From contig JADQAV010000063.1 of the NCBI GenBank assembly GCA_019775845.1, positions 1 to 64,000 on the forward strand: a stretch of 64,000 bases of DNA, given 5' to 3'. Below the pieces are notes generated by a model that ran no database searches, was not told the DNA's origin, and worked only from the letters and a program-made list of their open reading frames with translations. Below, in pieces: positions 1 to 10,824 of this stretch. The position numbers were made by a program, and so were the translations under genes. Within the stretch, counting starts at the first letter, position 1. Each line of letters opens with the position of its first letter. This stretch comes from Myrmaecium sp. VS I D KN 1 (taxonomy: Eukaryota > Ascomycota > Dothideomycetes > Valsariales > Valsariaceae).

Positions 1-30
1 CCCTAACCCTAACCCTAACCCTAACCCTAA
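1..30. repeat. Terminal telomere repeat
   Basis: Five perfect copies of CCCTAA open the window, the C-rich strand of the TTAGGG telomere found in most filamentous ascomycetes. The sequence then turns AT-rich (31-135) with no further copies. This marks base 1 as a chromosome end. Confidence 0.97.
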
Positions 31-135
31 CTATTAGCCTAGTTATGCTATATATTAGGACTTATCGGATTTAATTAGAGATATGAAAAATAAGAGTTAA
101 AATTAGATATCTACTATTTCTATATATATATTATC

Positions 136-1307
136 CTATACCTCCACGAAACTCTCCCCACCTATTAGCACCCTCTTACTACTCCCCGCATCCTTACTCC
201 CCGCCGTCTCACACCAGTCCTGCAGACTAATCCCCTCCACCGTCTCCACGCTCCCCTCTACGCTCCCCTCCTCCTCCCCCCCATCCGCACTCTCTTCCAT
301 CCCCGCAACCCCCGGCTCAGCAGCAACAGCAACCCCATCCCTCGGACCCGTCCACGTCTGCAACCCGCGGCCGCTGCGAGGCTTGCGGACCTCGATCCAG
401 CCGAGGCGTTCGAGGAGGGGGTGGAGGGCGCAGAGGCCGGCGAGGACGCAGCCGAGGCCGGCCTCGGTGGCGCGGGTGAGGGTGACGTCCGTGGCGTGGT
501 CGAAGAAGTTGTGTGGGGAGGTGAGGGGGAGGAGGAGGGGGAGGCGGATGGTTGCGGGGATGCCGGTGCTGTGTGGGAGGAGGGGGGGTTAGTGGGGGTT
601 TGATGGGTTGGGGGGGAAGGGGGGCTTTCTTACGCGATGCTGGGCATGGCGAGGAGCAGGTAGACGCTGGCTTTGTGGCGGGCGCGCATGGAGGTGCGGA
701 GGAGCAGGGCGAGTGGGAGGGTGGCGTGGACGAGGTCGATGAGCAGGCTGGCGACGGCGGCGACGGCGGTAATGGCGACGGTAGTGGTGGAGGCGAGCGT
801 AGCCGCGGGCGTTGGGCCGGTCCAGTTCGCGTGGAAGGGCAGACGACGGAGGAGCAGGTAGAGGAACTGGATGAGGCAGATGAGGACGTAGATGGCGATG
901 GAGAGGAGCAGGGTGCGCTGGAAGCCGGGGCGCTCCTCGGTGATGCGGAGCAGGGTGAACGAGGCGGTGAGGCGGAGCGGGAGGATGAGGATGCTGTGGA
1001 CGAGGGTGAAGCAGGTATACCACTTAGCCGCGTCGTGAGGGTTAAGGCCGTCGGCAGAGATGAGGGTATCGCGGACGCCGAGGCCGGCGAGGCCGCCGTT
1101 GAGCATGAAGACGGCGCATGGAATGAAGAGGAGGGTGGCGAGGAGGAGGTAGTGGTCGTCCGGACCCCAGGTGCGCTTGTAGATGCGCACGTAGAAGCGC
1201 AGGCCGACGCTGGTGTAGACGGGCCCGATGAGGAGGAAGGTGCAGGTAGCGAGGGCGATGGAGCGGTCCTGGAAGAGGTCCAGGGCGGGAGCGAACTCTT
1301 CGAGCAT
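136..1307 (-). CDS. PTH11-like rhodopsin-domain integral membrane protein
   Basis: Two exons (634-1307 and 136-568) joined across a 65-bp intron (569-633) with a GTAAG donor and CAG acceptor; phases match and give 368 aa. The N-terminus is extracellular-like, then about seven hydrophobic segments follow, with the family signature WGPDDHYLL after helix 1 and TRATEAGLG before the last helix. The C-terminal 80 residues are acidic and Gly/Glu-rich, as expected for a cytosolic tail. The fungal rhodopsin/CFEM-GPCR (PTH11-like) family is large and often subtelomeric; members sense surfaces or nutrients in plant pathogens. No CFEM cysteine domain is present. The start at 1307 was chosen because the upstream open frame is low-complexity and lacks membrane character. 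Ligand and pathway cannot be told from sequence. It is the last gene before the telomere. Confidence 0.85.
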
Positions 1308-3682
1308 GTGGGGTGAGGTGGGCGGTGCGGAACGCCTGGGGGGACGGGTGGAGACGCCAAAGCGAGGCTGAGAGTGATGGTGACGGTGCGATAGGACGAA
1401 CAGGTAAGTGGTCGATCTGACAGGCGCAAGGATATGTGAGGACAGTGCTGTTGCTTCGGGCAGGTCGCCGTGAAGAGGAATGCGAGGAGAATAAAGGGAA
1501 CCGTTCGAGGGACGTTTGAAAGCGATGGAAAAGAAGGAGGAAGAACAGTGAACAAGCACGGTTCCACAAAAGACGATGAACGACAGCTGGGATCCCAGGG
1601 ATGCGGTCAGTTAAGAATGCCCCAGCGGTCCAGTGGTTCAGCGGTCCAGCGGTCCAGAAGCCCATAAGTCCAGATGTCAAGAGGCCGTTCTTCTTCACGC
1701 CGGCGCCGGTAGCCCCTGGATTCGGGGAGCTAACTCTGTCGTTCTTCCCACAAGCCTCACCGTCACTCCCGCCCGCTGCGCAAGCCGCCGCCTTTCCCGT
1801 CAGGGCAGATAAGCTGATGTGATCTGCAAAATCACCCCCACATGTGCTGGAGTCACACACGATGATGCGCCGACCGCAGCAAAGCACCGAGTCTGACAGC
1901 CCGGGAACCGGTTGCGGCACAGTAACAAAATGAAACGAACGGGAGACGGCCAACGGGCGGGAGGGGGATGAGCGCAGTACCGATCATTTGCCCACCGTGC
2001 CGCGGAAGCAGCATCAGCACCAACAGCAGCAGCAGTAGCCCAGCCGGGGAAAGTGATCGCCGACCCTCCAACCTTCCTCCCTTCCCCACGATGAACGACG
2101 ACTGGATACGGATACTGCCCCGCCTGCTGCCAAAGTCGAGTCCCCACCGTCCACCTTCGATCACTCAGGCAGCCGAGGGTGGCTGCGAGTCATCCAGGCA
2201 TACCTCCCAGTCAGCTCGGACTGGACAAGAAAAGGAAGGGGCCGAATCACACACGGCAGAGCGCCGGGGAGGGGGGCGTCAGCCACATGGCTTTCATTAG
2301 CGCGATGGCGCTTTGCTTTTCCCCATCCTCCATCCTCCATTTCCGCCATCCCCCGAGGAAGAGCGGCTTATCACACTCCTGTCAGCCTTTCCAACAACTG
2401 AGGCCATCGTTTTTACCCTGCCTCGATCGGTGACACCCTTGTCGGCGTCGTCTGGGGATCGGTCGGGGGAGGGATTGAGGACGGAGGGTCGGGCTGCCGA
2501 TGGCGGCGACGGCGCGGACGGGTCGGGGGGGGGCGGGTTCCTGCGGCGCATGGGTGTGGGAGGGGATCCGTGCGAGTTTCCTCATTTGCGCATTCGAGGT
2601 GGTGGAGCAAGCGTCGTGCTTTGAGGTTGCAGTTGATAGTGATAGTTTGTGGTGATGGTGGGGTTGAGTTCGGTCGAGAAAAAAAGAAAAAAAAAGCAAT
2701 AACCACGATAGCCTCCCAGCCCTCCCCCTCCCCCATGGGAATTTCTCTTCTCTCTCCCACGCGCGGATCTGTAGCGATCACAGCATCGCAGCAGCTCTCT
2801 CAGCAAAGGCAACCAAGCAGGTTAGCGCAGACACTTTCCCACATGGTCTTCACCCTTTCCAGCAAGTCGGATCAAGCGCGACACGCCGGGAGGACCTGGC
2901 TGCTCCAGCAATCGCCTCCTCCGTCACATTTGATCCATCATGGCACACGTTGTGATGTCGTGGGCTGGCTGGATTGATGGATGGGGGAAAGGTAAGGTTG
3001 GTGAAGCAAGGGAGGAAAATACTTAAATCACTAAGCGAGCGGATGGATCAAAGGGGCTGGTTGGTTGGTTGTTACCCTGGGGGTTGTCGCTTTGTAAGCA
3101 CGCACTTCTTCCCTACTGCAGTGACGCTTATATTTTATTCTGGAGCTTGCTCCCTGTTGCGATGCGCGTTTGATGTCTGCGGTTGGTGAAGAGGTTCTGG
3201 ATCGACGTGGGGGGGAAGAGCTTGGAGGTAGTTACGTCTGGTGTCGCGATGAGGCGGACGATGAAAGGGTTCGTGAGGAAGGCAACGAGGAAATGGTGTT
3301 TTTTTTATGAAATGTGATTGGATGACTACCTCCTGGTCAGCAGAATCTGCTACCCGTCTGACATGTGAAGGCGCAGCCGTTCGGGTTGGCTTCCGACATG
3401 CCGAACCAGGAACTCTTTGAATTTCTCTTTCCGGGGAATTGGTCGCGTTACATCATTTGTGTACGGCCTTCGCGACACCATTTGATGGATATGCGCGAGG
3501 TTCGCGAGTCCAGTGTGAGTGCATCGCCGACAAACGAGGTATGCACCTCTGCAAAGTCTCATCGATTGATTCCACAGGACATGCACGATCATTCAATGGC
3601 TCTATACCTCCGTCGAGCTTCCGTTCTTCACGAATCCGCCCGTACATAGCAAACCGCCTCTTCTCCTCCATCTGGCCACCCC
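1308..3682. other. Intergenic stretch, no supported gene
   Basis: Open frames here are short, overlap on both strands, and show no domain, splice logic or consistent codon use. Low-complexity A-runs occur near 2680-2700. I see nothing functional I can name. Confidence 0.6.
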
Positions 3683-4315
3683 TCACGGCACCAAGTTAAA
3701 CGCCGACCGGGCCTCGCCCTCCACAATCTTCCCATTCAAGATATGCGGGTGCTCATACCCAACGCTGACGCGGCTGCGTCCGATATCGATGAATTGCAGT
3801 TCATCCTTAGCGACGACCTATTGGGGGGGCAGAAGTCCATCCACATCAGCACTTTCTTTCACACCGGATCAGGGGAAGAAAAAGAAGGACGCACATCATC
3901 ATGATAAGGATCCTTCATCGCATTCACAATACACGAAATATCCGGCATGACGAACTCCGCGCAGCCATCGTACTCCGTCAGTTCAACGGGGATATCATGC
4001 CAGCGAATCCCCTCGAGGAGTTTGGTTGTTTTGCGCGGGGTGTGGATCTGTTCGTTTCCAAAGACGCATCAGCGAACCGCTCCATATGGACAAGCTCTGC
4101 CGCTTCCTTCGTACCTGCGTATACCGCACGATCCCGTAGCGCTCAAGCAGCGGGCGGACGAGCGGGCCGTGGACCTCGCTCCAGTGCTGGTGGAAGGCTT
4201 CTTCGGTCCATTCGGGGCGGCGGTGGATCCAGAGGGTCACACGCACGAGGGGCTTCTGCTGCCCGCTGCCGGCGGCGGCAGCAGTAGAGGAGGATGAAGG
4301 AGCTGCCTCGGACAT
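3683..4315 (-). CDS. EthD domain-containing protein
   Basis: Three exons (4115-4315, 3895-4047, 3817 down to 3683) with all junctions in phase 0 give 162 aa. After a Ser/Ala-rich leader of about 20 residues comes the EthD/dimeric alpha-beta barrel pattern: VTLWIHRRPEWT, then FHQHWSEVHGP, ERYGIVRYTQ, and near the end MPDISCIVNAMKDPY and FIDIGRS. EthD-family proteins form small ferredoxin-like dimers and occur in fungal polyketide and degradative clusters, as tailoring (for example anthrone oxidation or decarboxylation) or accessory proteins. The FxxHW...H(G)P pair is the conserved core. No biosynthetic genes lie beside it, so a pathway cannot be assigned. First intron 67 bp (GTACG...CAG), second 77 bp (GTGCG...TAG). 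Confidence 0.88.
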
Positions 4316-7300
4316 GGTAAGGAAGACGGAAAAGAGGTTCTCGATATGTGGAATCGCAGGAGGAGATCAGGAGGGAGAGAGAGGAGAGAAGAAGAGAGGG
4401 AGAGGGGTAAAGCGGGGTTGCGCGGAGGGGACGAAGACGGGTTTATATCGAGTTTCTTCTTAGGAGCATCTTACTAGTTATATACGTACAAGTCTCATGC
4501 AGCAGTTTGTCTAGCTGGCCTGCTGAGTCGTGGTTCGTGAGGGGTGATAGTGGGGGAAGTCCCCACCATAGTGGCCGTGAGCGGTTTGGTGCGCGTTCGC
4601 CCGCTCAACGGAAAAAACAGCGAACGGGTGTGTCCTAGCCGCCGTTGCCGCCCCGCTTTTGAATCTGCGGCCCCTTCCACCTCCGCGGACTCGAATCCCT
4701 GCACCTACGACATATCGCTGTTGTGGGACATCGGCTTTCACGTATGCTACAGCACTGTTCTACTGCGTTTGTGGGACAAACGGCTGGGGAACATGGCGGT
4801 CGGGGTAGCACAGGGAACGCATAAGAATGTCGAAGACTGTTAGCGTGCTCTGTATAATCATATCCTAGCTCGGGTTCTGCGGCGATTGAAATATCACTTA
4901 AGGACTATATACTACTTATCAGCCTTGCGGTAGTCCCTTCGGTTCTAATTCCCTCGTAGTAACCCTAGTTATAATAATTATTATATCCCCTGGCGGTTCC
5001 AGTCCGGATAGCCTAAGAGAAAGTTACTAAAAGACAAGGAAAAGAGAGGAGAAGGTAACGCAATCGCCAGTTCAAAACGCTAAACTAAACTATTGCCAAC
5101 GACGAAAGAGCAACACACAAATAAGAAATCCCCTTGTAAATTTCTAAATTCCCCTTCCCATCTCGGCCAAGGGTTAGGGCTAGGGTTACCCCTCATACTC
5201 GAGCATACTAGTCAGGTCGATGCCCAACATCATCATCATAACCCTCATAATTTCGCCCTAATAGTTGAATGATACACTGGTGCGCGGTGGGGTCGAATGG
5301 GAAGAGACTAGCCTCCTCTAAGCTAGGACTCGCTCGCGATTCGCTTCCGAAGCAGCTACGCGACGTCTAAGATGTAAATCTCCACGTCGCAGAGCCGATT
5401 GCGCATGCTCAGACAGTCCTTCGTATTGCATTACTATTAACACGTTCTACTAGTTGTCCCTCGGCGGACAGCAACTAAGCCCGCAAGGATAGGTACATGC
5501 GGAATCTGTTACGCAGCTTCTTTGACGCTGATAGGCCTCCCGTTATACCGTGGGGCTGGCGAATGAATCGTCGATCCGGATGGCGTTGGGGCCGGAGGAT
5601 CCCTGGATGATGTAGGGATGCATCGGTTTCCGGCTGGTTGCAGATATGAATTTACGGAAGTTGAACAATTGAACCGCACATTCTACCCGGTTCAGTCCCA
5701 CTTCGAGGGAAGGCTGAGCAAACTGAGAACAGCTATGGCCCCGGGGGTGCAGTCGGTGTCCACGAAGATATTATCACTGCTGTGATTGCTAATTCTGGAG
5801 CGAGGAAGGGGGGACGTCCCGTCAGCTAGTTCCCTCCGTATCTCGACAATGAACCACCAGACTAACCCCGCCATCGCCATGCAGAAGCCCGCAAAGGGCA
5901 TTTCCCATCCGCTCGTAATCACAGGGATGAAGAAAGATAGGGGACGCGATAGCAGGCGGGCAGGGCAGACGGCGGCGAGCCCCGGTGACGGAGACAAGGA
6001 CAGTACCGGTAGTCGGCTGAGCGGCACGCTGTGGACCGATGAACGGCGATAACGGGGAAAGCAGCAGGCTATACGCCACGGCATGGTCGAGGGCGCCGCT
6101 GACCCAGGGGGCGAGGCAGGCGCGGTGTGGCATAGCCCTTGGGCAAACTAAACCCAGAGGTCCGGTAGGGAGCCGAGAACGCTGAGTTAGGTGGCGTGGG
6201 AGATATAAATAATCACGGGAGCGTAATCTCCGTGTTCGGATCCTGTGGATTGCCGTTCATCTTGAGCTGAGCGGGCAACATGGTCGGTAGTATGTAGGCT
6301 TCCCGCGTGCTATTCTATGACAAACAAGCCTCCCGCGCCGATACTACCCGTCGATTAACAGAGCGCAATCCGGTACCTAGAGTGAATTGCAAGATAGGGC
6401 TAAGGTCGGCTAGTGCGATGAACAGCTTACGGCTATACCACCCATCCGCTAAGAGAAACGCGGACGGCAGGCTTTCGATGGACATAGCGATAGCCAGGTA
6501 CGTCTATATTTGAGCCCGACCAAGCACTCTTACTGAGCCGACGATGAGACCGCATCCGCGTGGTCGGGAAGCCGCATATGTGCACTGATAGTGAGGCCAA
6601 AGTAACTGAACGCTCTTTTGAAGCTGTTGACCTAGCCTGGAATAAAGGGTATGAACGAGAGGAACGCTGGAGTGTTGACTGACCAGTATTGTAGCCATAC
6701 ATAAATCCGCGCATGAAGAGCGCTTGAGGCGTGATCAACGGCATTGGAGGAGTCGCCGTTATGAGCGAGCAGGTTAACGCCTGGAACTATGAACCCTAGC
6801 CACATTTGAAGGATGGGGAGACGTTGAGGCAGCCAATGTAGTAAGTATATAGCCACAAACAACGCGCCACTCGGACGATCGGCTGGGATGCAGTAATTTG
6901 AGTCGATTCCGCTTTCGACTCCTCCGAATACCAACCATCGGAGACAGTCCAGGCGAGCTTCTCCCGCCCAGAGCCTCCAGTCGGTAGCACCATAGTTTCT
7001 ATCCGCCATCCGACACGACTTGCGAAGGTCTGGAGGAACCGGGCGACTGGAGCGTGTACAGTAAGAGTAATATCGTACGAGGATAGTTAATTACGGTTAC
7101 TCGACGACGGTTACCGGGTCGTTTGAGGTTATTAGCGTGGACCTCGCTAGAGCTGAGATCTTGTGGGCATATCCTGAGTCGTCAATTTCCCGGCTGGCGT
7201 GCTGTGTGGAGGGCAATCTGAACTGTTGGATGAGTGGACGCTGGACAGTGTGAGGAACCAAAAATTAGGAGGAAAGGAGAGGCGGACTTTCTTTAATTCT

Positions 7301-8309
7301 GGGGGAGAGGAAACATGCAAGTGCGTGAACAACCCGTGATGGGCTCCCACGCTAGTGAGTCCGCCAACCCGGACGCTCAGCCTCGTTGCAAGTAGGGGTA
7401 TTGGCTATTTGCTATTTGCAGTTCAGCCCTCGCAGTAATCAGGATGATCAGCCAGCCGTTCAAGGACCGAAGTTGCGCGCAAACAACGTTGCCGTCGAGT
7501 GCTTGACGAGCTTACAGTCGACCGGCTATTTGGAGCCACTCTGTCATGTTCATCCGGATGATATTTCCCCGAATAAATGATGCTCACGCTGCTGTCCTCC
7601 GCCCATATGACCCGGCCAGGCTTCTATATCTGTATATTTGTGCTTGTCAGTAAGCTTTTATGCCTCCAAAAACAACGAAAAAGTCTAGCTTCGGGTTCCT
7701 ACTGAGGGCACTCGAAGCTGAATCGCTGCGAAGAAGCTCGGCGGATCCATCCGCTAAGAGAAACTTCAGAGGCAGCAGTGCTTTCGCCTCGATATATCTA
7801 TCAATCTTCAACATCAGGTTTAAAAGCGCCATGTCAAGTACATACGCAAGACTCCCTTCTCCGGTATATCGTCGTGTTGTGAGTCTCCGTCATCATCACT
7901 TTACAATTTTCAAACCGAAGCTTATTGCACCGCTCGCCCTTCCCATTCCATAGGTATCTAAACACGACGTCCCACCCCCAGGATTTTCTTTTCGTCAACG
8001 AACAAGGGCTTGTTTTCGGAGCAGCGCGTGTCGTGCTGATACGAGATAGAGAAAAGAAGGGAGAATAGGTAGATACCTGCGAGGCATCATCAAAGAGCAA
8101 GCAAAGGGGACGAAGGGGCCCGCAAGCCCGCAAGACTTTTCTTCTTTCGCCCAGGAGCAAAGCAAACATCACGTTCTCACCACCGGTAATCCATCCGCCA
8201 CTCGCAGGCTCCACATACATTATTCACACACCCACCAAACGCATCCTTTCCCCAAGGTAACATTAATCCAACGTTCACCCCTCGAACCCAATCCCATCCC
8301 CCATAATCA
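4316..8309. other. Gene-poor subtelomeric stretch with possible relics
   Basis: About 4 kb without a convincing gene. Composition changes along it, with an AT-richer patch near 4850-5110. A 130-codon minus-strand frame at 5692-6084 includes a hydrophobic run around AGLVWWFIVEIRRE and may be a remnant of a membrane protein. A roughly 20-bp sequence containing CCATCCGCTAAGAGAAAC occurs near 6447 and again near 7749. The stretch looks like decayed subtelomeric sequence, but no family was recognised. Confidence 0.5.
5171..5190. repeat. Interstitial telomere-like block (inverted)
   Basis: Three consecutive hexamers, GGGTTA, GGGCTA and GGGTTA, about 5.2 kb from the end and in the orientation opposite to the terminal CCCTAA. 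One hexamer carries a single change. This could be a scar of telomere healing or an end rearrangement, or chance. Confidence 0.5.
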
Positions 8310-9722
8310 TTACAAACCCCTACAACGCCCCCCGACCGGCCCATCCACACCGGACATAGACACCAACCGCAACAACTCCTCCGAGCCCTTAGGTTGTCGC
8401 AAGATCGCCTCCTGCCGCCAACTGTCCCGACTGTCCCGCTCGCCATTCTCGTCTGCCGGAAGCGTGTCGCCGCTCGCGAGACCCCGCACCATCCACTCCA
8501 CCGCTTTGCTGAACCGCCGCAGCGTCTCGCCTTGGCCTTGCTCGAGCACTCGCACTAGGCTGCGGAAGATGGGGTCGGGGATCTCGAGGATGCTGGTGCA
8601 GGTCATCTGTCAGTGGCGGGGTGATATGGCGTAACAGCGGGGAATGAAAAAGAAAGACAGAAAGAAAGAAGCGCAAAAGCGAAAGCAAAGGAAAGAAGAG
8701 CAGAAAAAAAGGGAAGAAGCAACTCACCCCTCATCCCCCACCCCACCCCTCTCCCCAAGGGGAACCAACCCCAGCACTCCAAGCCCAAACACCTCCACCA
8801 GCATCGCCCATCGCTTCCCCATGCGCCGATATCGCGAGAAAGCCGCGCGTCGACTCCTTCCCAGCACTTCCCCATCCCCTTCTTCCTCTCCAGCAGCCGC
8901 CTTCACCATCGCCGCCGTCACCGCCGCCTCCGCCTTACACATCGGGTTGCCCGGCCGTCCCCGGGTGCGCGCCCGCGCCGTGCCGTTCGTTTCCTGGATG
9001 AAGGTGAGCGGGCCGTGGCTCACGGCTTCGCCACTGCTGCCGCTGCTGCTGCTATCTCGGTAGAGGTGCAGGATGTGGATGCGGCGGAGGAGGTGGCAGT
9101 AGCCGATGGTGGCACCGAGGTGCTCGATGGCGCGGAGGCGCTGGGGGAGGGTGAGGGGGCGGGCGGGGAGAATGGCGGCGTTGGGAGCGGTGTGGGGGCC
9201 ATGGAGGTGTCTTTGCTGCTGTTGCTGGTGGTAGATGGAGGAGAGGGTGGCGAGGGTGTCGTTGCTGCCGATGGTGGCGTAGAGGTAGTGGAGAGTGTTG
9301 CGCTTGCGCGGTATGAGGGAGGAGCCGAGGGCGTCGAGGGATGGGTGCGTGTAGAGGGTTTGGCATGCTGGAGGCGCGATCCCGGGTCGTGCGTAACGCT
9401 GCTGCTCGGCGTGGAAGTAGGTGTCCAGGAGGGTGTTGGGGGGGTCGTCCGCCGCGGAGACGGTGGTTCTGTGGTAGGACTGCTGCTTCTTCTGCTTCTT
9501 CTGCTCGGGGGCTGATGGGCGGGTCGCTCGGGCTGGGGCGTCTGCTGCGGAGCTGCAAACTGGAAGCACGGCGCCTGCGCCCGTTGTCTCTCTGTCCGCT
9601 GCTTCGGACGTCTCCGCCGCCGTCGCGGGCGATGGCCCCTCGAGCGATGGCCCCTCGAGGGCGGACGGTGCCACGCAGGCCTGTTGATCAACGAGAAGGC
9701 TGCAGCAGGGCGAGTCAGACAT
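8310..9722 (-). CDS. Hypothetical protein, 425 aa, no recognised domain
   Basis: Two exons: 8728-9722 and 8310-8592. The intron starts GTGAGT and ends CACCAG; an upstream AG at 8605 would create an immediate stop, so the CACCAG acceptor is used. Residues 1-90 are Ala/Ser/Pro-rich with a Lys/Gln stretch. A more ordered part follows with DTYFHAEQQRYARPG, an IPRKRNTLHYLYATIG segment, a glutamine run (HQQQQQ), and helices around RLRAIEHLGATIGYCHLLRR. The C-terminal exon, EIPDPIFRSLVRVLEQ and FSKAVEWMVRG, looks alpha-helical. There is no signal peptide or membrane segment. The internal composition contrast (disordered head, helical tail) suggests a real protein rather than a chance frame. Function unknown. 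Confidence 0.65.
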
Positions 9723-9801
9723 ACATCAATAACAGCATGAAATCTCATGCCCCCCACAAGATTGGGCTGGGCTGCGCTGGGCTAGGAATCTTTCACTTCA
9801 C

Positions 9802-10320
9802 TCACCCCAAATTCTTCACTACCGCAAAAGCCACGCCGAGATCAAGACCAGAATCCTCCCAGGAAGCGCCGACGATGCCGCAGACCGCATACCCGAGTAC
9901 CGTATCAGACGGCTCAAGGTGAGCCTGTCGCCGACAGCGCGTCAGATACCGATCGAAGCCGTTGTTCCGCGCAACGATGGCGTGGCGCTTCTTGCTCGCC
10001 GCGCCCTGGGCGCACGTCGCCGCGATTTCTTAAAAGCACCCGAACCAGCGTCAACATGAATGAACTCAAATGAAATAGGATGAAATGAGATGGCTCCGGG
10101 TTTTATTCATCTTCATACCTCGGGATGCCTGCGTCGCGAACTGGACGTGCAGGATGTACAGCTCGATCAGCTTCCGGCCGCACATGGCCAGCCGACGGTT
10201 GCCGTCGTCGTCGATGGCGAGCACGCCGGCGGCGGTGAAGGCCCGCATCAGGTTCGTTCGCTCCCGGAACTGATATCCGATTACCGTCTCAATGTGGCTG
10301 ATGTTCTCGGCGGAGAGCAT
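9802..10320 (-). CDS. RNase III-like domain protein, probably catalytically inactive
   Basis: Two exons (10119-10320 and 9802-10028) separated by a 90-bp intron with a GTATG donor and TTTTAAG acceptor; phase 1 matches and gives 142 aa. The order of motifs is that of a single RNase III domain: ETVIGYQFRERTNLMRAFTAAG at the N-terminus (helix 1), DDDGNRRLAMCGRKLIEL in the place of the signature helix, then VLGYAVCGIVGASWEDSGLD, matching the second metal-site helix. In active enzymes the signature carries E..xGD; here those positions are Ala45 and Arg49, so cleavage is unlikely. There is no double-stranded RNA-binding domain. Small fungal proteins of this kind exist; roles as RNA-binding or ribosome-associated proteins are inference only. 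It shares a 504-bp divergent promoter with the RBR ligase gene. Confidence 0.8.
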
Positions 10321-10824
10321 CGTGACAAAATGGGGTGCGTGCTCCGCGTGGTTGGGAAAGACGAGGGGAGCGGAGTCGTGGGGGAGGATTGCGCTCGTGG
10401 GATTTCTTGGTGGGGGCGGCGAGACCCGCCCGGGGGTGTTCGTGCCCGCCCCGCAGCCCCATCCGTGTCACGACGACGACCTCAGTACGGTACATTAGGT
10501 CATCATGAAGGCAGCACGGCAAATTCCGTACTCATCGTTACGGTACCTCCTAGAGTGACCAGGCCTGCAAGGCTGCACGGCTGGCTAAACCCCATCCGGT
10601 GGTTGTCCTATTCACAGCACCGCAATGTCCCGATTGGGACTTGAGTATAGGCGTGGGCCGTACCGTACTACGTCGTCTCCCCGATAATGTGAACACCCTC
10701 GAGCTTTCCATGTAATAAATATCCTGAGGACCTCCATCATAAGACGATCGACGGTGGACCGTCAAGGCAAGAAGTTAACTCACTCCCCAAAACGTCCGAC
10801 ACCGCGGAATATTGGTTACTCACA
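10321..10824. promoter_or_regulatory. Divergent intergenic promoter region
   Basis: This gap separates two head-to-head genes. The core TACGGTAC or its complement GTACCGTA occurs three times: about 10486-10493, 10537-10543 and 10656-10664. Repetition of an 8-bp near-palindrome between divergent starts suggests a shared regulatory site, but the binding factor is unknown. Confidence 0.35.

Noticed and set aside
5692-6084. Hydrophobic 130-codon minus frame
   Set aside because: It could be a relic of a membrane protein but lacks an identifiable family, proper start or splice sites; noted only as part of the gene-poor stretch.
7834-8220. Possible spliced minus-strand gene ending VDEKKILGVGRRV
   Set aside because: A GT...AG intron can be drawn, but the exons lack coding character and overlap the 3' flank of the 425-aa gene.
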